The translations under genes and the position numbers were made by a program. DNA of 64,000 bases from Sipunculus nudus (lineage: Eukaryota > Annelida > Sipuncula > Golfingiida > Sipunculidae), in assembly GCA_026874595.1 (NCBI GenBank), contig CM049320.1, positions 43,410,714-43,474,713 on the forward strand, in the 5' to 3' direction. Shown here one piece after another: positions 23,309 to 36,000 of this stretch; the stretch's first letter is position 1, and the number at the start of each line of letters is the position of its first letter. A model generated the notes under the pieces. That model was not told where the DNA came from, did not search any database, and saw only the letters and a program-made list of their open reading frames with translations.

Positions 23309-26118
23309 TATCCCTCTGGTATTCAGAATGAGGCTCCGGCCTCATCGGCTAAGTCAGAGAAAAATGAGTTATTTCAAGAAGGATAACTGGAATGTAGATG
23401 ACAGAAATACATAATGTGTAAAGATCAAGATATACTGCATAAGTCTGAATTAACTGTGAGAACAGTAGCCAGAATGTGAATGAACTTGCTGGCACTAGTG
23501 ACAGTGTGTTGGACATATGTCTGTAGAGAGTAAAGTATTACATCACTGAGGTGTAATAGATTGCACATATCAATATAGATGTGAAGTACATGAACATATG
23601 TCACAGTTCCAGATGTAACAATGTAAGGAATAAAGTAGTGCATGTTTTAAATTGATATGAGTACAACAACAATGCTTAAGCTGTCCTAAATAAGCTGAGA
23701 ACAACATATATAATTCTATAGCTATACCTATATGTTCTAAAGACAATTTTTTTTGTGAATTGACAATCCTAAACATTATCTAGAAGATAAAATGCTGATT
23801 TGTAATAAAATCATGAACAACATCGCAACTATGATGACATTATTTGACATCCTAATATAAGCAGTACAGCAGCAGATTATATATGTATGACAGCATCTAA
23901 GTAGAATCAATAAATAAACATCTTAATAGATATGATTATAGCATCATACACAGATTATACAAGTACTGTGCATACTGAATAAGCAATGGAATAAGTCAAA
24001 GTATGTGAACCATTTGAACATACAGTAAGTGATGTTACATAAAGATATGCTGTTGAACAGCAATTCGCATTTCGAAATATGACAAGTGAATTAGCAATGC
24101 CTGTAGCTAAACATACAATTCCAATTGGAAAGGTGATTATGAATTCCTAATCTGACAAAGTTTATATACTCTTGAGCCTAAGAGTTTAACATATACACAT
24201 GTACATGACTATCTGCTCTGTGTGTTGATCAGTACCAATGATTCAAAATACATCTTGGCCTTCATACTTACCATTGGGACAAGTTGACTTGTGAATAATG
24301 GAAGGTTGATTTGCTACTCCTTTAGCATAACACAACTGATGTACCTTACCAGCGGATAAGTACATGACAGAATGATGTCATTCCTAACGACAGAGGAATG
24401 TTGTACATATATTCCCATTGATTACCAATTTTTGTGCATGAACAAGGCGAAAGTTGTGTGAAAATGTTATGATAATGAAAATAAATCTCTGACAGGTGCA
24501 TGTATCGATCAAACCATATATATGGATTTTGATGGTAATTTTATTGCTAGCTATTTATGTGTAAGATCAAACATACATCTGCAGAATGATGAATTAAATT
24601 ATGAGTAATGGTAATGATTGAAATCCTTGTCATTCCACATATTGGTTTATGGGTTATCAGTATCATGAATGCATGACCAGAATGCATTTGCTCATGAACA
24701 TGTCTGTCATAGTACGCGTGAATATGAAATTCCTATGAGAAGAATTCCTGGGCTAACCTTCATATCTTGCCTGGCATTTCCAGCTATTAATGAGGTTAAC
24801 CATATCAAACCCTTGTTTTAGGCAATAATGTGACCACAGGTCAGTGCATTATTGATTTTTGGAGTCATCACACTCCCCAGTTTGTCCAATTCCCTATATA
24901 TCGGAGGGCTTCCCATGAACCCGTGTTTTAGGACCAAACAGTGACAATTGAAAATAAGCATCGCATTGTGCCTTGGTTACACAATGTGCTACCATTCCAT
25001 TAAATTTAGCCAGGAGAGCATCATGATACCTGATGATTTGGTATGGAACAACACATGAGAAAATCTCAATATAAATGAATGCTATCATGCGGTTGATGTT
25101 TCATTTTGCTCTAGTACTCTAGCAATTATTGTATTTAAATCAATACAGTCATTTGTGACATTTCATATTAACGTCTGAGATAGACATTACTGTATCAAAT
25201 CTAACATTGACAGTTCTACACCTTTTGCTGTGGTCTTGTAAACTTATTCCTAACCATATCAATTAGATAGAGACATTAAATTATATCATATTACAACTAT
25301 GACACAGCAATAAGAGAAAGTTATAGTTTACTACATACATTTTTTTTTTGTTTACAACATATACATGCAAAATATTCTGAAATGCCCCAAATTTTGCATT
25401 GGGTATGTAAAGTTCAGAGTCTCTGGTTTATGTTTCATTACCTCAGGAAATCTGTCTTCTTTGGATCTTCTGTTGTCTTCTCTGCTGACTTGGCTTCTTT
25501 TCTTCCTGGAGTCATGGTATGGAAGGTGATTCAAAGATAGCAATAGAACTGTGAGTCTGCTTCCAGTAGTTGCAGGAACATAGCAAGGAACTTGTTGTGA
25601 GATAACACACAGTGCACGTGGTATGGCCAGTAGTATTGTTGACATAGGCCCGAAGCTGGCTTGTCCCGATATTGATTATTTTTTATGTGGCTGGTCAGGA
25701 ACAATGATGATCTCAGGTTGAGATATCACAGCACTGTCTTTTTAGTGAAAACAGTCATTTTTGCAACTTGAAGTCACGGTTAAAGCAATATGCTGATTTA
25801 CAGTGTCCTTTTGGTTAAAGATACAGGGAGAGTCTTTGATCTTCTCAAGCAGAGCACTGAGAAACTGCAGCCAAGTTAAAGTTTGAAGCGAGAGTTCATA
25901 GCAAGTTTGATACCTTCAGCAGCAGAGATGACATTCTTGATGTTAGGCTGTGATCCGGTACCTGGGTTGAAGTTCCAATGCATGGGTTGGTAGACAAGTC
26001 AATGGCACCTGTGGTTGCGAGAGGGGATCTTCATTCTTCACTCCAGCTGGAAGCATTGTCAGTTTTTCTGGCGCTGATGTGCTTGAAGTGAATCCCGGTT
26101 CATCCACCATAATGATAC
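23309..26118. other. Interior of the LTR element, non-coding
   Basis: AT-rich sequence. The longest open frames are below 100 codons with no retroviral motif. A minus-strand frame at 25943-26179 begins inside the right LTR and has no recognised domain. Confidence 0.6.
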
Positions 26119-26136
26119 GGGATCCGGTCTCCACCA
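26119..26136 (-). other. Putative tRNA primer-binding site
   Basis: Minus-strand TGGTGGAGACCGGATCCC, three bases from the 5' LTR, starts with the TGG expected to pair with a tRNA CCA end. A second similar site, TGGTGGATGAACCGGGATTC, lies at about 26090-26109 after a repeat of the LTR-end sequence (tatcattatggtgga). Which tRNA is matched cannot be decided here. Confidence 0.45.
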
Positions 26137-26139
26137 TAA

Positions 26140-26848
26140 TGATACAAATGGGGTTGGGGGATGTCCCCACCTGTATCACATACGGTTGCTGATGCGCGTG
26201 GCTGACAATGTTCCAAGACCAATTTGATGATAGAAGCCTTTATTCACAGGACAGAGTCTGGGCCAGTCTTTGCTGAGGCCCTGCAGTGCCCAGCTAGACA
26301 TGGTCCCTCTCTCTCTCTGACTCTCTGTGCGCACAACAGATAGTTTTGTTACACAGCTTTCACGTGACACATGAGATGTACATATCCATATTTCTGCATT
26401 TCGTCATAAAAGCTAAACCTTATTGGATGACTCAAAGTAGGTCACAATTACATCAGAGTTATAAGTGTTCTTCCTCACTTTCGTGAGATCTGATTCGACA
26501 AAAGTGCTACGGAAAATCCCAAGTCTGACCTGACATACATCCAGTTATAGACTGACCTACAAGTCCTATTTACAGACTCATATAAACATAATCTGCCTGC
26601 CTCATCATAGAAACCAATTTAGAGCTAATTTGGGAGAGAACATTTAGGCTCTACAAACATACTGAATTGCCATTAGATACTTGGTCATCTGATGAACATT
26701 AATTTCCTTTGGCTCTGTCTGAATATCAGAACAGACTGAAACCAAGATTGATTTTCATTTGCCTCTAAAGTAAATTTTAGATGAAATATTGAAATATTCC
26801 TTTAAATATATGTCAAGTCACAAATATGCACTTTCCTACTCCATAACA
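26140..26848 (-). repeat. Right LTR (5' LTR of the minus-strand element)
   Basis: 709 bp, same termini as the left LTR. A minus-strand AATAAA lies near 26240-26245. It is followed on the minus strand by the putative primer-binding site and a nearby second copy of that junction (26088-26118). Confidence 0.9.
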
Positions 26849-26999
26849 GGTATACAAGGTCTGCTCTGACTATGTAAACAAAGGCTGCTCTGGGTTATTG
26901 AATGAGATATTATTGAATTATGATAATATTTGTATCTGGAGAAGATATAGAAAAAACCTCATAATGAGATCAAGAAATAAATATCCAAAATAAGAAAGG

Positions 27000-27245
27000 G
27001 GCCTGGACAGTCGAGGGGTAACGAACCCAAGTCGCCCATGCAGCTTTCTGTGCTGGTGACCTGGGGTTAAATTCCTAGTGTGGCTATGAGAGTGTTTTGT
27101 AGTTGGCTGTCCTAGGTATGTGATTTTCTCTGGGTGTCCTGGTTTTCATCCACCCATGCAGACTGTCAAACAGCACCATTCCAGCCAAGGAGATTCCCTA
27201 GCAATAGTTATCTAAACCATTTGTACAATCCATGTAAAAATTTGA
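27000..27245 (+). mobile_element. MetaSINE-like tRNA-derived SINE
   Basis: The head 'cctggacagtcgaggggtaac' resembles an A-box region, and 'ggggttaaattcc' near 27062 resembles a decayed B box (GGTTCGANTCC). The centre 'gattttctctgggtgtcctgg' followed by 'ttttcatccaccc' (27123-27157) matches the conserved central domain of animal MetaSINEs (ttttctccgggt.ctccgg, then tcctcca). It has an A-rich end with no clear poly-A or target duplication. Old copy. Confidence 0.6.
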
Positions 27246-27261
27246 AAATTAAAAGTTTTTT

Positions 27262-29203
27262 AGCTCAGCTGACTATAAGTCATCTGAGCTATAGTCGTGG
27301 TCCATTGTCCGTCGTCAGTCCGTCTGTCCGTCCGTCTGTCCGTCCATAGATGTGGCACGTTTTGAAACAGTAAGACCTAGGGATCCAAAATTCAGCATAA
27401 TGTTAGATGTCCCCAAGATCTCCTACCAAGCCGAAAACTGGGTCTTAGCGACTTCATTCCTTTGAGAAATTAAGGAAAAACCTCAATATTTTTTAAAAAC
27501 CTATTTTCACACTTTAGGACTGCCTAATATCAAAACCACTCATCTGTTTTTCCTCATATTTCCTATAAATAATCCTCTATATAATTCCTATGTACATGCC
27601 AGAAATTAGGTCTGTATTATTTAATTTAAAAAAGTTATGGGCCCAAACATAATGCATTTTGTAAATAATCAGGAAAGAAATTTTATCACTTAACACAAAA
27701 CTTGTTAAAGCTAAGCACTTTTTTTCCAGTAATATTACTTTTATTAATCAAAATTAAATTGTATACCCAAAATTAGAACAAAATCTTTTAAATTTTTAAA
27801 AATCTTAGCAAAAATAAAAAATTGGTACCTTAAATTTTGCCCAACTTTGACCATGGCACGTTTTTTTGCTGTAACTGCTGTGGATTTAATTTTCACAGCA
27901 TGTTTTTGTTAGCATTTCAACTGTTAACACCAAAAATTTGAAACCAGTTGATCAAAAACTGTAGATTTTATTCAAGTTTTCAAGCACCATGTCACATATT
28001 GCTAGTGTTATGCAGTTTGCTAGAGCTCAGCTCCCGAGCTTCAGCTCTAAGTTCCTTAAATTTGGCATACAGTTAGATTTCTCCAAAATCCCCTACCATG
28101 CCAAGAATTTGGTCACTAGGACTTAATTCCTTCGAGATATCAATGAAAAACTTCATTTTTCCATTAAAAACCCAATGTTACACTTTAAGACTGCCTAATA
28201 TCAAAACCACTGGTCTGACTTTGATCATATATAATATACATATTTTTCTACACATTCACTATGCACATGCCAGAAATGATGTCAGTATTGTGTATTTTTT
28301 TTAAGTTATGGGCCCAAACATAATGCACTTTGTAAAAAATCAAGAAATATATTTACTCCCTTAACAAGGGCATTGCTGAAGCTAGAGATCTTTTTTGTCA
28401 GGGATGTAACATTATTTAATCAAGATTCAATTGAATACCCAAAATTAGTTCTGAATTTTTCAAATTTTATAAGTTATTAGTATAAATATAAAATTAGTAC
28501 CTTAAATTTTGCCCAACTGTGACCATGGCACGTTTGTTTCCCGTGAGCACTGTTGATATAATTTTTATATCATGCACACATAAGGATTTCAGCTTTTTAG
28601 TTTAGAAAGCTGAAAGAAATTTGCCAAATATTGTAGCTTTTATTAATGTTTTTTATGAGACCCTGTCAGACTTTGGCTCTCTCCAGCCCCTCTTGAGTCA
28701 CCTGTATGTTGACCTTGTTGACCTTTCATCAAATTATGCACGCTTGAGGGGAGAATCCAGGCAGCTTATGGCCAGCCACAGTTGATCCAGGTGTTCAACC
28801 CAACTCATCTAGTAGTTTTAACCAACAACATAACAATAAACAATAAATTAATAAATTTTTATTGGTTTTTAATAACAAATTAAAGAAAAATAGAAAAGGA
28901 ATTTGTTAGTTTATAATAACAGGAAATTAACTTGCAGTTACTGATGATATAAGAATCTTGTATCGATGGGTAGAATGTCACATATTCCAGATAACACCAT
29001 GCAGTCACCTATGGCATTTTTCAGTTCATTTTTAATGATAAAGAAGTAAATCATTTTATTCATTACTAATCATTAAGGATTATATGAAGGAAATTAATGA
29101 TAGACAAAGATGCAGTTGATAATATTAATCTAGATTCCTACTGTGTCTAGTGTGTACATTGATGTGAAATTAGTCCAAAATGAATTTTTTACAGTTATTG
29201 TAA
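27262..29203 (+). mobile_element. Dispersed 'agctcagctgac' element, copy C, left part
   Basis: Starts agctcagctgactataag, then ccgtccgtctgtcc (27309-27343). The body closely follows copies B and D ('gatgtccccaagatctccta', 'gggcccaaacataatgc', 'ttaaattttgcccaac'), including a second head-like module from 28020. Interrupted by E2 at 29204. Confidence 0.75.
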
Positions 29204-29248
29204 TGTAGCCCCAGACAAAGTCGGGGGATACTATGTTTTCATACCGGT

Positions 29249-29281
29249 CCCGCCGCCACCGCCGCCGCCACCGCCGCCGCA
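29249..29281. repeat. CCG/CCA trinucleotide tract
   Basis: Repeated ccgccgcca units (about 10 triplets) near the left end of E2; the corresponding tract is absent in E1 and E3. Confidence 0.85.
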
Positions 29282-29919
29282 TATAAATCTTGTTGGCACG
29301 TTAACCCCAAAAATATTTCACGGAACTTTACCAAACTTGGTATATGTATAGATATGGGTAAGAGGACGACGCCTATTTAAAATGAGGTCATGACCTTTAC
29401 TAGGAGAGTGTCCTTGACCTTGAATAGGTCCAATTTTGGGGAAAATCCCACAAATTCTTTAATATCTCAAGAAATCTTGCATGGATTTATCCCAAAATCA
29501 AGTTGATGGAAGATCATGGATAGGGTTTGTCATATTCCAGAAACTGGTGGCGCCACCTATTATTCTTTACTTGTTTTCATGCCGTTTAATACCCCCAAAA
29601 TTGCCACCTTACAGTACTGTGAGCATTATAAGTCAAAAACTAATGGACAGATTTCTTTAATATTATGCATATACATAGGTATGGGTTATGGGATGATGTT
29701 TATTTAAATTGGGGTCATGACCTTTCCTGTGATAGTGGCCTTGACCTTGAATATTGCCATATATGGTGAAAATCACACACCTCTTATGATATCTCCAGTG
29801 TTGATAGCCATATGGATTTCAAACATGACTTATGTATGGCCCACCACTAAAGTAAGAACTCTATAGGTTCTAGGGTGATGAGGTCAAAGGTCAAGGTCAA
29901 TGGACTGGCATTTTAAAAG

Positions 29920-31670
29920 ATACTGTGGATGCATTTTAAGCCAAACTTTCATCCTAGGTCTTCCATCTTGAATATATAGCTCACTTGCCAATAGTGGATG
30001 ATCCATATAAATTTTGGGGTCACAAGGTCAAAGGTCAAGGCCACAGGAGCTATCTGTCCAAAAATTAGTTTCTGGATGATAATTCCTGTTTTTATTGATG
30101 TATTGATTTCAAACTTGACTTATATATGTCCCATTGAAAAAGCAAGACTCCAATTTATTTTAGGGGTCATGAGGTCAAAGGTCAAGGTCACAGGACACAT
30201 CTTTAAAAAGATTGTGGATGCATTTTCAGCCAAACATTTCATCTCAGACCTTTCATCTTGCACATGTAAGTCATCTGCCAATAAAGGAAGACCCCTATCA
30301 GTTTTGAGGTCACAAGGTCAAAGGTGAAGGCCACAGGAACCATCTGTCCAAAAATTAGTTTCTGGATGATAAATCCTGCTTTTATTGATGTATGGATTTC
30401 AAACTTGACTTGTATATGTCCCATTGGAAAAGCAAGACCCAAATTGATTTTGGGGTCATGAGGTCAAAAGTCAAGGTCACAGGATATCTTTAAAAAGATT
30501 GTGGATGCATTTTCAGCCAAACATTTCATCTCAGATCTTTCATCTTGCACATATAGTTCACCTGCCAAGAGAGGAAGAACCCTATCAATTTTGAGGTCAC
30601 AAGGTCAAAGGTGAAGGTCACAGGAGCCATCTGTCCAAAAATTAGTTTCTTGATGATAATTCCTTCTTTTATTGATGTATGGATTTCAAACTTGACTTGT
30701 ATTTGACCCATTGGAAAAGCAAGACCAAAATTGATTTTTGGGTCATGAGGTCAAAAGTCAAGGTCACAGGAAACCTCTTTAAAAAGATTGTGGATGCATT
30801 TTCAGCCAAACAATTCATCTCAGGTCTTTCATCTTGCACATATAGTTCACCTGCCAAGAGTGGAAGACCCCTATAAATTTTGAGGTCACAAGGTCAAAGG
30901 TGAAGGTCACAGGAACCATCTGTCCAAAAATTAGTTTCTGGATGATAATTTCTGCTTTTATTGATGTATGGATTTTAAACTTGACTTATATATGTCCCGT
31001 TGGAAAAGCAAGACCCAAATTGATTTTGAGGTTATGAGGTCAAAGGTCAAGGTCACAGGACACATCTTAAAAAAGATGTGGATGCATTTTCAGCCAAACA
31101 TTTCATCTCAGATCTTTCATCTTGCACATATAGTTCACCTGCCAAGAGAGGAAGAACCCTATCAATTTTGAGGTCACAAGGTCAAAGGTGAAGGTCACAG
31201 GAGCCATCTGTCCAAAAATTAGTTTCTTGATGATAATTCCTTCTTTTATTGATGTATTTATTTCAAACTTGACTTGTATTTGACCCATTGGAAAAGCAAG
31301 ACCTGAATTCATTTTGGGGTCATGAGGTCAAAGGTCAAGGTCACAGGAAACCTCTTTAAAAAGATTGTGGATGCATTTTCAGCCAAACAATTCATCTCAG
31401 ATCTTTATTCTTGCACATATAGTTCACCTGCCAAGAGTGGAAGAACCCTATCAATGTTGAGGTCACAAGGTCAAAAGTGAAGGTCACAGGAGCCATCTGT
31501 CCAAAAATTAGTTTCTGGATGATAATTCCTTCTTTTACTGATGTATGGATTTCAAACTTTACTTTCATATGTCCCATTGGAAAAGCAAGACCAGAATTGA
31601 TTTTGGGGTCATGAGGTCAAAGGTCAAGGTCACAGGACACATCTTTAAAAAAGATCAAGGTCACAGGAGC
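29920..31670. repeat. 288-bp tandem repeat, about six copies
   Basis: 'gtggatgcattttcagcc' recurs at about 29926, 30212, 30502, 30790, 31078 and 31366 (288-289 bp). Each unit holds two 'aggtcaaaggtcaaggtcac' blocks. A diverged two-unit copy is at 60850-61370. Open frames of 60-109 codons recur on both strands and are repeat artefacts. Confidence 0.9.
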
Positions 31671-31827
31671 AGCATCTTCAACAAGCTTGTGGATTCTAAG
31701 ATGGAAGAAACAATAAATATGTCAAGTGTCAGTATATGCTGCTAAAAATGGGTTTCTATTTATAAAGAGGGGGGGGCCTACTATGTCTGGGGATACTCTG
31801 GCACCTGCGGTGCCAAGAAATCTCTAG

Positions 31828-32503
31828 TTTTTACTATAAATAAAAGCCATAAAACCAGGTACTTATGATCATTATTTAAATGTGTGAATTTTGTATATTC
31901 TGGATTCTCAACATCATTGTTTGGTGAAAACTGAATAAATACCAGACATGGTGCGAATACTGTGTAATTGTATTTAAATACGAATATGATTATGTACTCC
32001 ATTATAAAATTTCTTGCATAAAGAATGGGAATTCAGGTAAAAATGAAAGTATATGAATACTCGTGCAAATACTTTCAAAATGTATTCATGAATGCATTAA
32101 TGAATATATTCTTTAATATTATTTTAATAATCATATCAGTTATATTTCATTTTAAAAAATCATATGATTCTCTTATTATTTTTAATAAAAATTATATTTG
32201 GGACAATATTTGTAATTTTTTAATAGATAGTTAAACTCTTATATTATATGTTCTGCTTATAAGTTATATGGCCAAGTCAAAATCTGTGTGACAGTAGTAC
32301 TCCATTTGTTAATAAAATAAATGAAATCAATCCTCTTCCCTGTCTCCAAAGGTACTTTCAAAATCATACATAAGCTAAACAACAACAACTCATAATACAG
32401 CTTATATTTATTACCACACAAAACCAGCATGTGCCTCATTTCTAAATAATATTTTTTTATCATATATAACAGCTGAGCGTCGTGACCCATAGGTCTCTTG
32501 TTT
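31828..32503 (+). mobile_element. Copy C, right part
   Basis: AT-rich sequence ending 'cagctgagcgtcgtgaccc' then 'ataggtctcttgtt', the family's right terminus. Together with 27262-29203 it makes about 2.6 kb, near the 2.9 kb of copy B. The Ig exon begins 115 bp downstream. Confidence 0.65.
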
Positions 32504-32617
32504 TAATACAAAATTAAAAGATTTTAAACTTGAACTCAGAGGCAATGTTATATTCTAATGTTAGGAGTAAAGAGGTTGTCATATGGAATATGTTAGCAGC
32601 TGGTTTTATCATTTCAG

Positions 32618-32902
32618 AACTGAGGCCGTACGTAGTGGTGTCCCCAGACAGCAGGGAGGATGCTGAAGGAGCAACAGCCAGCTTTGCCTGTCGCGTGACT
32701 GGTGCAGAACCACTCAGGAAGGGCTGGGCTATGGTAGAGGAGGGCACCGGCAGGAGAGTGGCACTGCCTCCGTCAGCTCGAGTCACCGACGACAATCAGC
32801 TCTTGTTTGACAGTGTCGCACAACAAGATGCTGGCAAATATGTTTGTTATGGAAACAACCAGTATGGTGAAGGAAGTGCAGAGGTGGAGCTGTCCGTGCA
32901 CA
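32618..32902 (+). CDS. HSPG2: Perlecan-like exon: complete I-set immunoglobulin domain
   Basis: A 285-nt exon encoding one whole Ig domain (95 residues counting the split first codon), phase 1 to phase 1. Acceptor is atttcag ending at 32617; donor is GTAAGA at 32903. The previous exon ends in G and this one begins AA, giving Glu, so the phases fit. Landmarks: B-strand Cys25 (ASFAC), C-strand Trp37 (KGW), and the F-strand D71-A-G-K-Y-V-C77 motif, followed by a G-strand ending ELSVH. This is a classic I-set fold with a predicted Cys25-Cys77 disulphide. The N-terminal VVVSPDS segment aligns in style with the first Ig of perlecan domain IV. GC content is clearly higher than in the flanking introns. 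An ATG-started open frame begins upstream at 32530, but the acceptor and domain edge show that translation does not start there. Confidence 0.85.
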
Positions 32903-33079
32903 GTAAGATGTCATTCATTGTCCTGTCATCAACTGTTTTTATTGAAATTGCTTTGGGAAGGTATTTCACAAATGTTATTGTGATATGATATGAGTTTATT
33001 TATCAAAGTGTCAGGTACAATAATAATATTATGGTGATATGCTTGCAAGAGTGTATTTTGAATAGAACATGAGCGGATT

Positions 33080-36000
33080 AAGTGTACCAGATACTTGAGC
33101 ATCCACACAACAAACTGGTACAAAGTGTACCAGGATCTGAGCGTCCACACAACAGACTGGTACAAAGTGAACCAGGCTCTGAGCATCCCCACAACAAACT
33201 CTTACAAAGTGTACCAGGCTCTGAGCATCCACACAACAAACTGTTACAAAGTGTACCGGGCTCTGAGCATTCACACAACAGGCTGGTACAAAGTGTACCA
33301 GGCTCTGAGCATCCACACATCAAACTGGTATAAAGTGTACCAGGATCTGAGCATCCACACAACAGACTGGAACAAAGTGAACCAGGCTCTGAGCATCCCC
33401 ACAACAAACTCTTACAAAGTGTACCAGGCTCTGAGCATCCACACAACAGGCTGGTACAAAGTGTACCAGGATCTGAGTGTCCACACAACAGACTGGAACA
33501 AAGTGTACCAGGCTCTGAGCATCCCCACAACAAACTGTTACAAAGTGTACCGGGCTCTGAGCATCCACACAACAGGCTGGTACAAAGTGTACCAGGCTCT
33601 GAGCATTCACACAACAGGCTGGTACAAAGTGTACCGGGCTCTGAGCATTCACACAACAAACTGGTACAAAGTGTACCGGGCTCTGAGCATCCACACAACA
33701 AACTGTTACAAAGTGTACCGGGCTCTGAGCATTCACACAACAGACTGGTACAAAGTGAACCAGGCTCTGAGCATCCCTACAACAAACTGTTACAAAGTGT
33801 ACCGGGCTCTGAGCATTCACACAACAAACTGGTACAAAGTGTACCAGGCTCTGAGCATCCCCACAACAAACTGGTACAAAGTGAACCAGGCTCTGAGCAT
33901 CCCCACAACAAACTGGTACAAAGTGTACCGGGCTCTGAGCATCCACACAACAGGCTGGCACAAAGTGTACCAGGCTCTGAGCATCCACACAACAAACTGT
34001 TACAAAGTGTACCGGGCTCTGAGCATTCACACAACAAACTGGTACAAAGTGTACCGGGCTCTGAGCATTCACACAACAAACTGGTACAAAGTGTACCAGG
34101 CTCTGAGCATTCACACAACAGGCTGGCACAAAGTGTACCAGGATCTGAGTGTCCACACAACAGACTGGAACAAAGTGTACCAGGCTCTGAGCATCCACAC
34201 AACAAACTGTTACAAAGTGTACCGGGCTCTGAGCATTCACACAAAAAACTGGTACAAAGTGTACCGGGCTCTGAGCATTCACACAACATGCTGGCACAAA
34301 GTTTACCAGGATCTGAGTGTCCACACAACAGACTGGAACAAAGTGTACCAGGCTCTGAGCATCCGCACAACAAACTGTTACAAAGTGTACCGGGCTCTGA
34401 GCATTCACACAACAAACTGGTACAAAGTGTACCGGGCTCTGAGCATTCACACAACAGGCTGGCACAAAGTGTACCAGGATCTGAGTGTCCACACAACAGA
34501 CTGGAACAAAGTGTACTAGGCTCTGAGCATTCACACAACAAACTGTTACAAAGTGTACCAGGCTCTGAGCATCCCCACAACAAACTGGTACAAAGTGAAC
34601 CAGGCTCTGAGCATCCCCACAACAAACTGGTACAAAGTGTACCGGGCTCTGAGCATCCACACAACAGGCTGGCACAAAGTGTACCAGGATCTGAGTGTCC
34701 ACACAACAGACTGGAACAAAGTGTACCAGGCTCTGAGCATCCACACAACAAACTGTTACAAAGTGTACCAGGCTCTGAGCATCCCCACAACAAACTGGTA
34801 CAAAGTGAACCAGGCTCTGAGCATCCCCACAACAAACTGGTACAAAGTGTACCGGGCTCTGAGCATCCACACAACAGGCTGGCACAAAGTGTACCAGGAT
34901 CTGAGTGTCCACACAACAGACTGGAACAAAGTGTACCAGGCTCTGAGCATCCGCACAACAAACTGTTACAAAGTGTACCGGGCTCTGAGCATTCACACAA
35001 CAAACTGGAACAAAGTGTACCGGGCTCTGAGCATCCACACAACAAACTGTTAAAAAGTGTACCGGGCTCTGAGCATCCCCACAACAAACTGGTACAAAGT
35101 GTACCAGGCTCTGAGCATCCACACAACAGGCTGGCACAAAGTGTACCAGGATCTGAGTGTCCACACAACAGACTGGAACAAAGTGTACCAGGCTCTGAGT
35201 GTCCACACAACAGACTGGAACAAAGTGTACTAGGCTCGGAGCATTCACACAACAAACTGTTACAAAGTGTACCAGGCTCTGAGCATCCCCACAACAAACT
35301 GGTACAAAGTGAACCAGGCTCTGAGCATCCCCACAACAAACTGGTACAAAGTGTACCGGGCTCTGAGCATCCACACAACAGGCTGGCACAAAGTGTACCA
35401 GGATCTGAGTGTCCACACAACAGACTGGAACAAAGTGTACCAGGCTCTGAGCATCCACACAACAAACTGTTACAAAGTGTACCAGGCTCTGAGCATCCCC
35501 ACAACAAACTGGTACAAAGTGAACCAGGCTCTGAGCATCCCGACAACAAACTGGTACAAAGTGTACCGGGCTCTGAGCATCCACACAACAGGCTGGCACA
35601 AAGTGTACCAGGATCTGAGTGTCCACACAACAAACTGGAACAAAGTGTACCGGGCTCTGAGCATCCACACAACAAACTGTTAAAAAGTGTACCAGGCTCT
35701 GAGCATCCCCACAACAAACTGTTACAGAGTGTACCAGGCTCTGAGCATCCACACAACAGACTGGTACAAACTGTACCAGGCTCTGAGCATTCACACACCA
35801 GGCTGGTACAAAGTGTACCAGGCTCTGAGCATTCACACAACAAACTGGTACAAAGTGTACCGGGCTCTGAGCATTCACACAACAAACTGGTACAAAGTGT
35901 ACCGGGCTCTGAGCATCCACACAACAGACTGGTACAAAGTGAACCAGGCTCTGAGCATCCCTACAACAAACTGTTACAAAGTGTACCGGGCTCTGAGCAT

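Larger units (their letters stand above)
22611..26848 (-). mobile_element. Non-autonomous LTR retrotransposon (4.2 kb)
   Basis: Two direct terminal repeats (22611-23308 and 26140-26848) bound a 2.8-kb interior. Each starts TGATA and ends AACA on the + strand. A 4-bp target duplication GGTA flanks it (22607-22610 and 26849-26852), and the host minisatellite reads straight through. Minus orientation is inferred from AATAAA on the minus strand of both LTRs (complement of TTTATT at 22710-22715), a primer-binding-like TGGTGGAGACCGG three bases inside the right LTR, and a short purine run (agaggga) inside the left LTR. The interior has no gag, protease, RT or integrase frame, so this is a LARD-like derivative moved by another element. 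Confidence 0.85.
29204..31827 (+). mobile_element. Dispersed 'ccccagaca..tgtctgggg' element, copy E2
   Basis: The left end 'tgtagccccagacaaagtcg' is followed by a CCG-rich stretch. The right end 'actatgtctggggatactct', 'ggcacctgcggtgccaag', 'aaatctctag' is complete here. The interior holds an exact GGTGGCGCCACC (29546-29557) and six 288-bp repeats. Inserted in copy C. No protein-coding capacity. Confidence 0.75.

Noticed and set aside
25943-26179. 78-codon minus frame at the 5' LTR as gag
   Set aside because: It starts inside the LTR and primer-site region, is short, and has no gag or nucleocapsid motif.
32530-32617. ATG at 32530 as a start for the Ig protein
   Set aside because: The region 5' of 32618 is intron: there is a clear acceptor and the phase matches the upstream exon.
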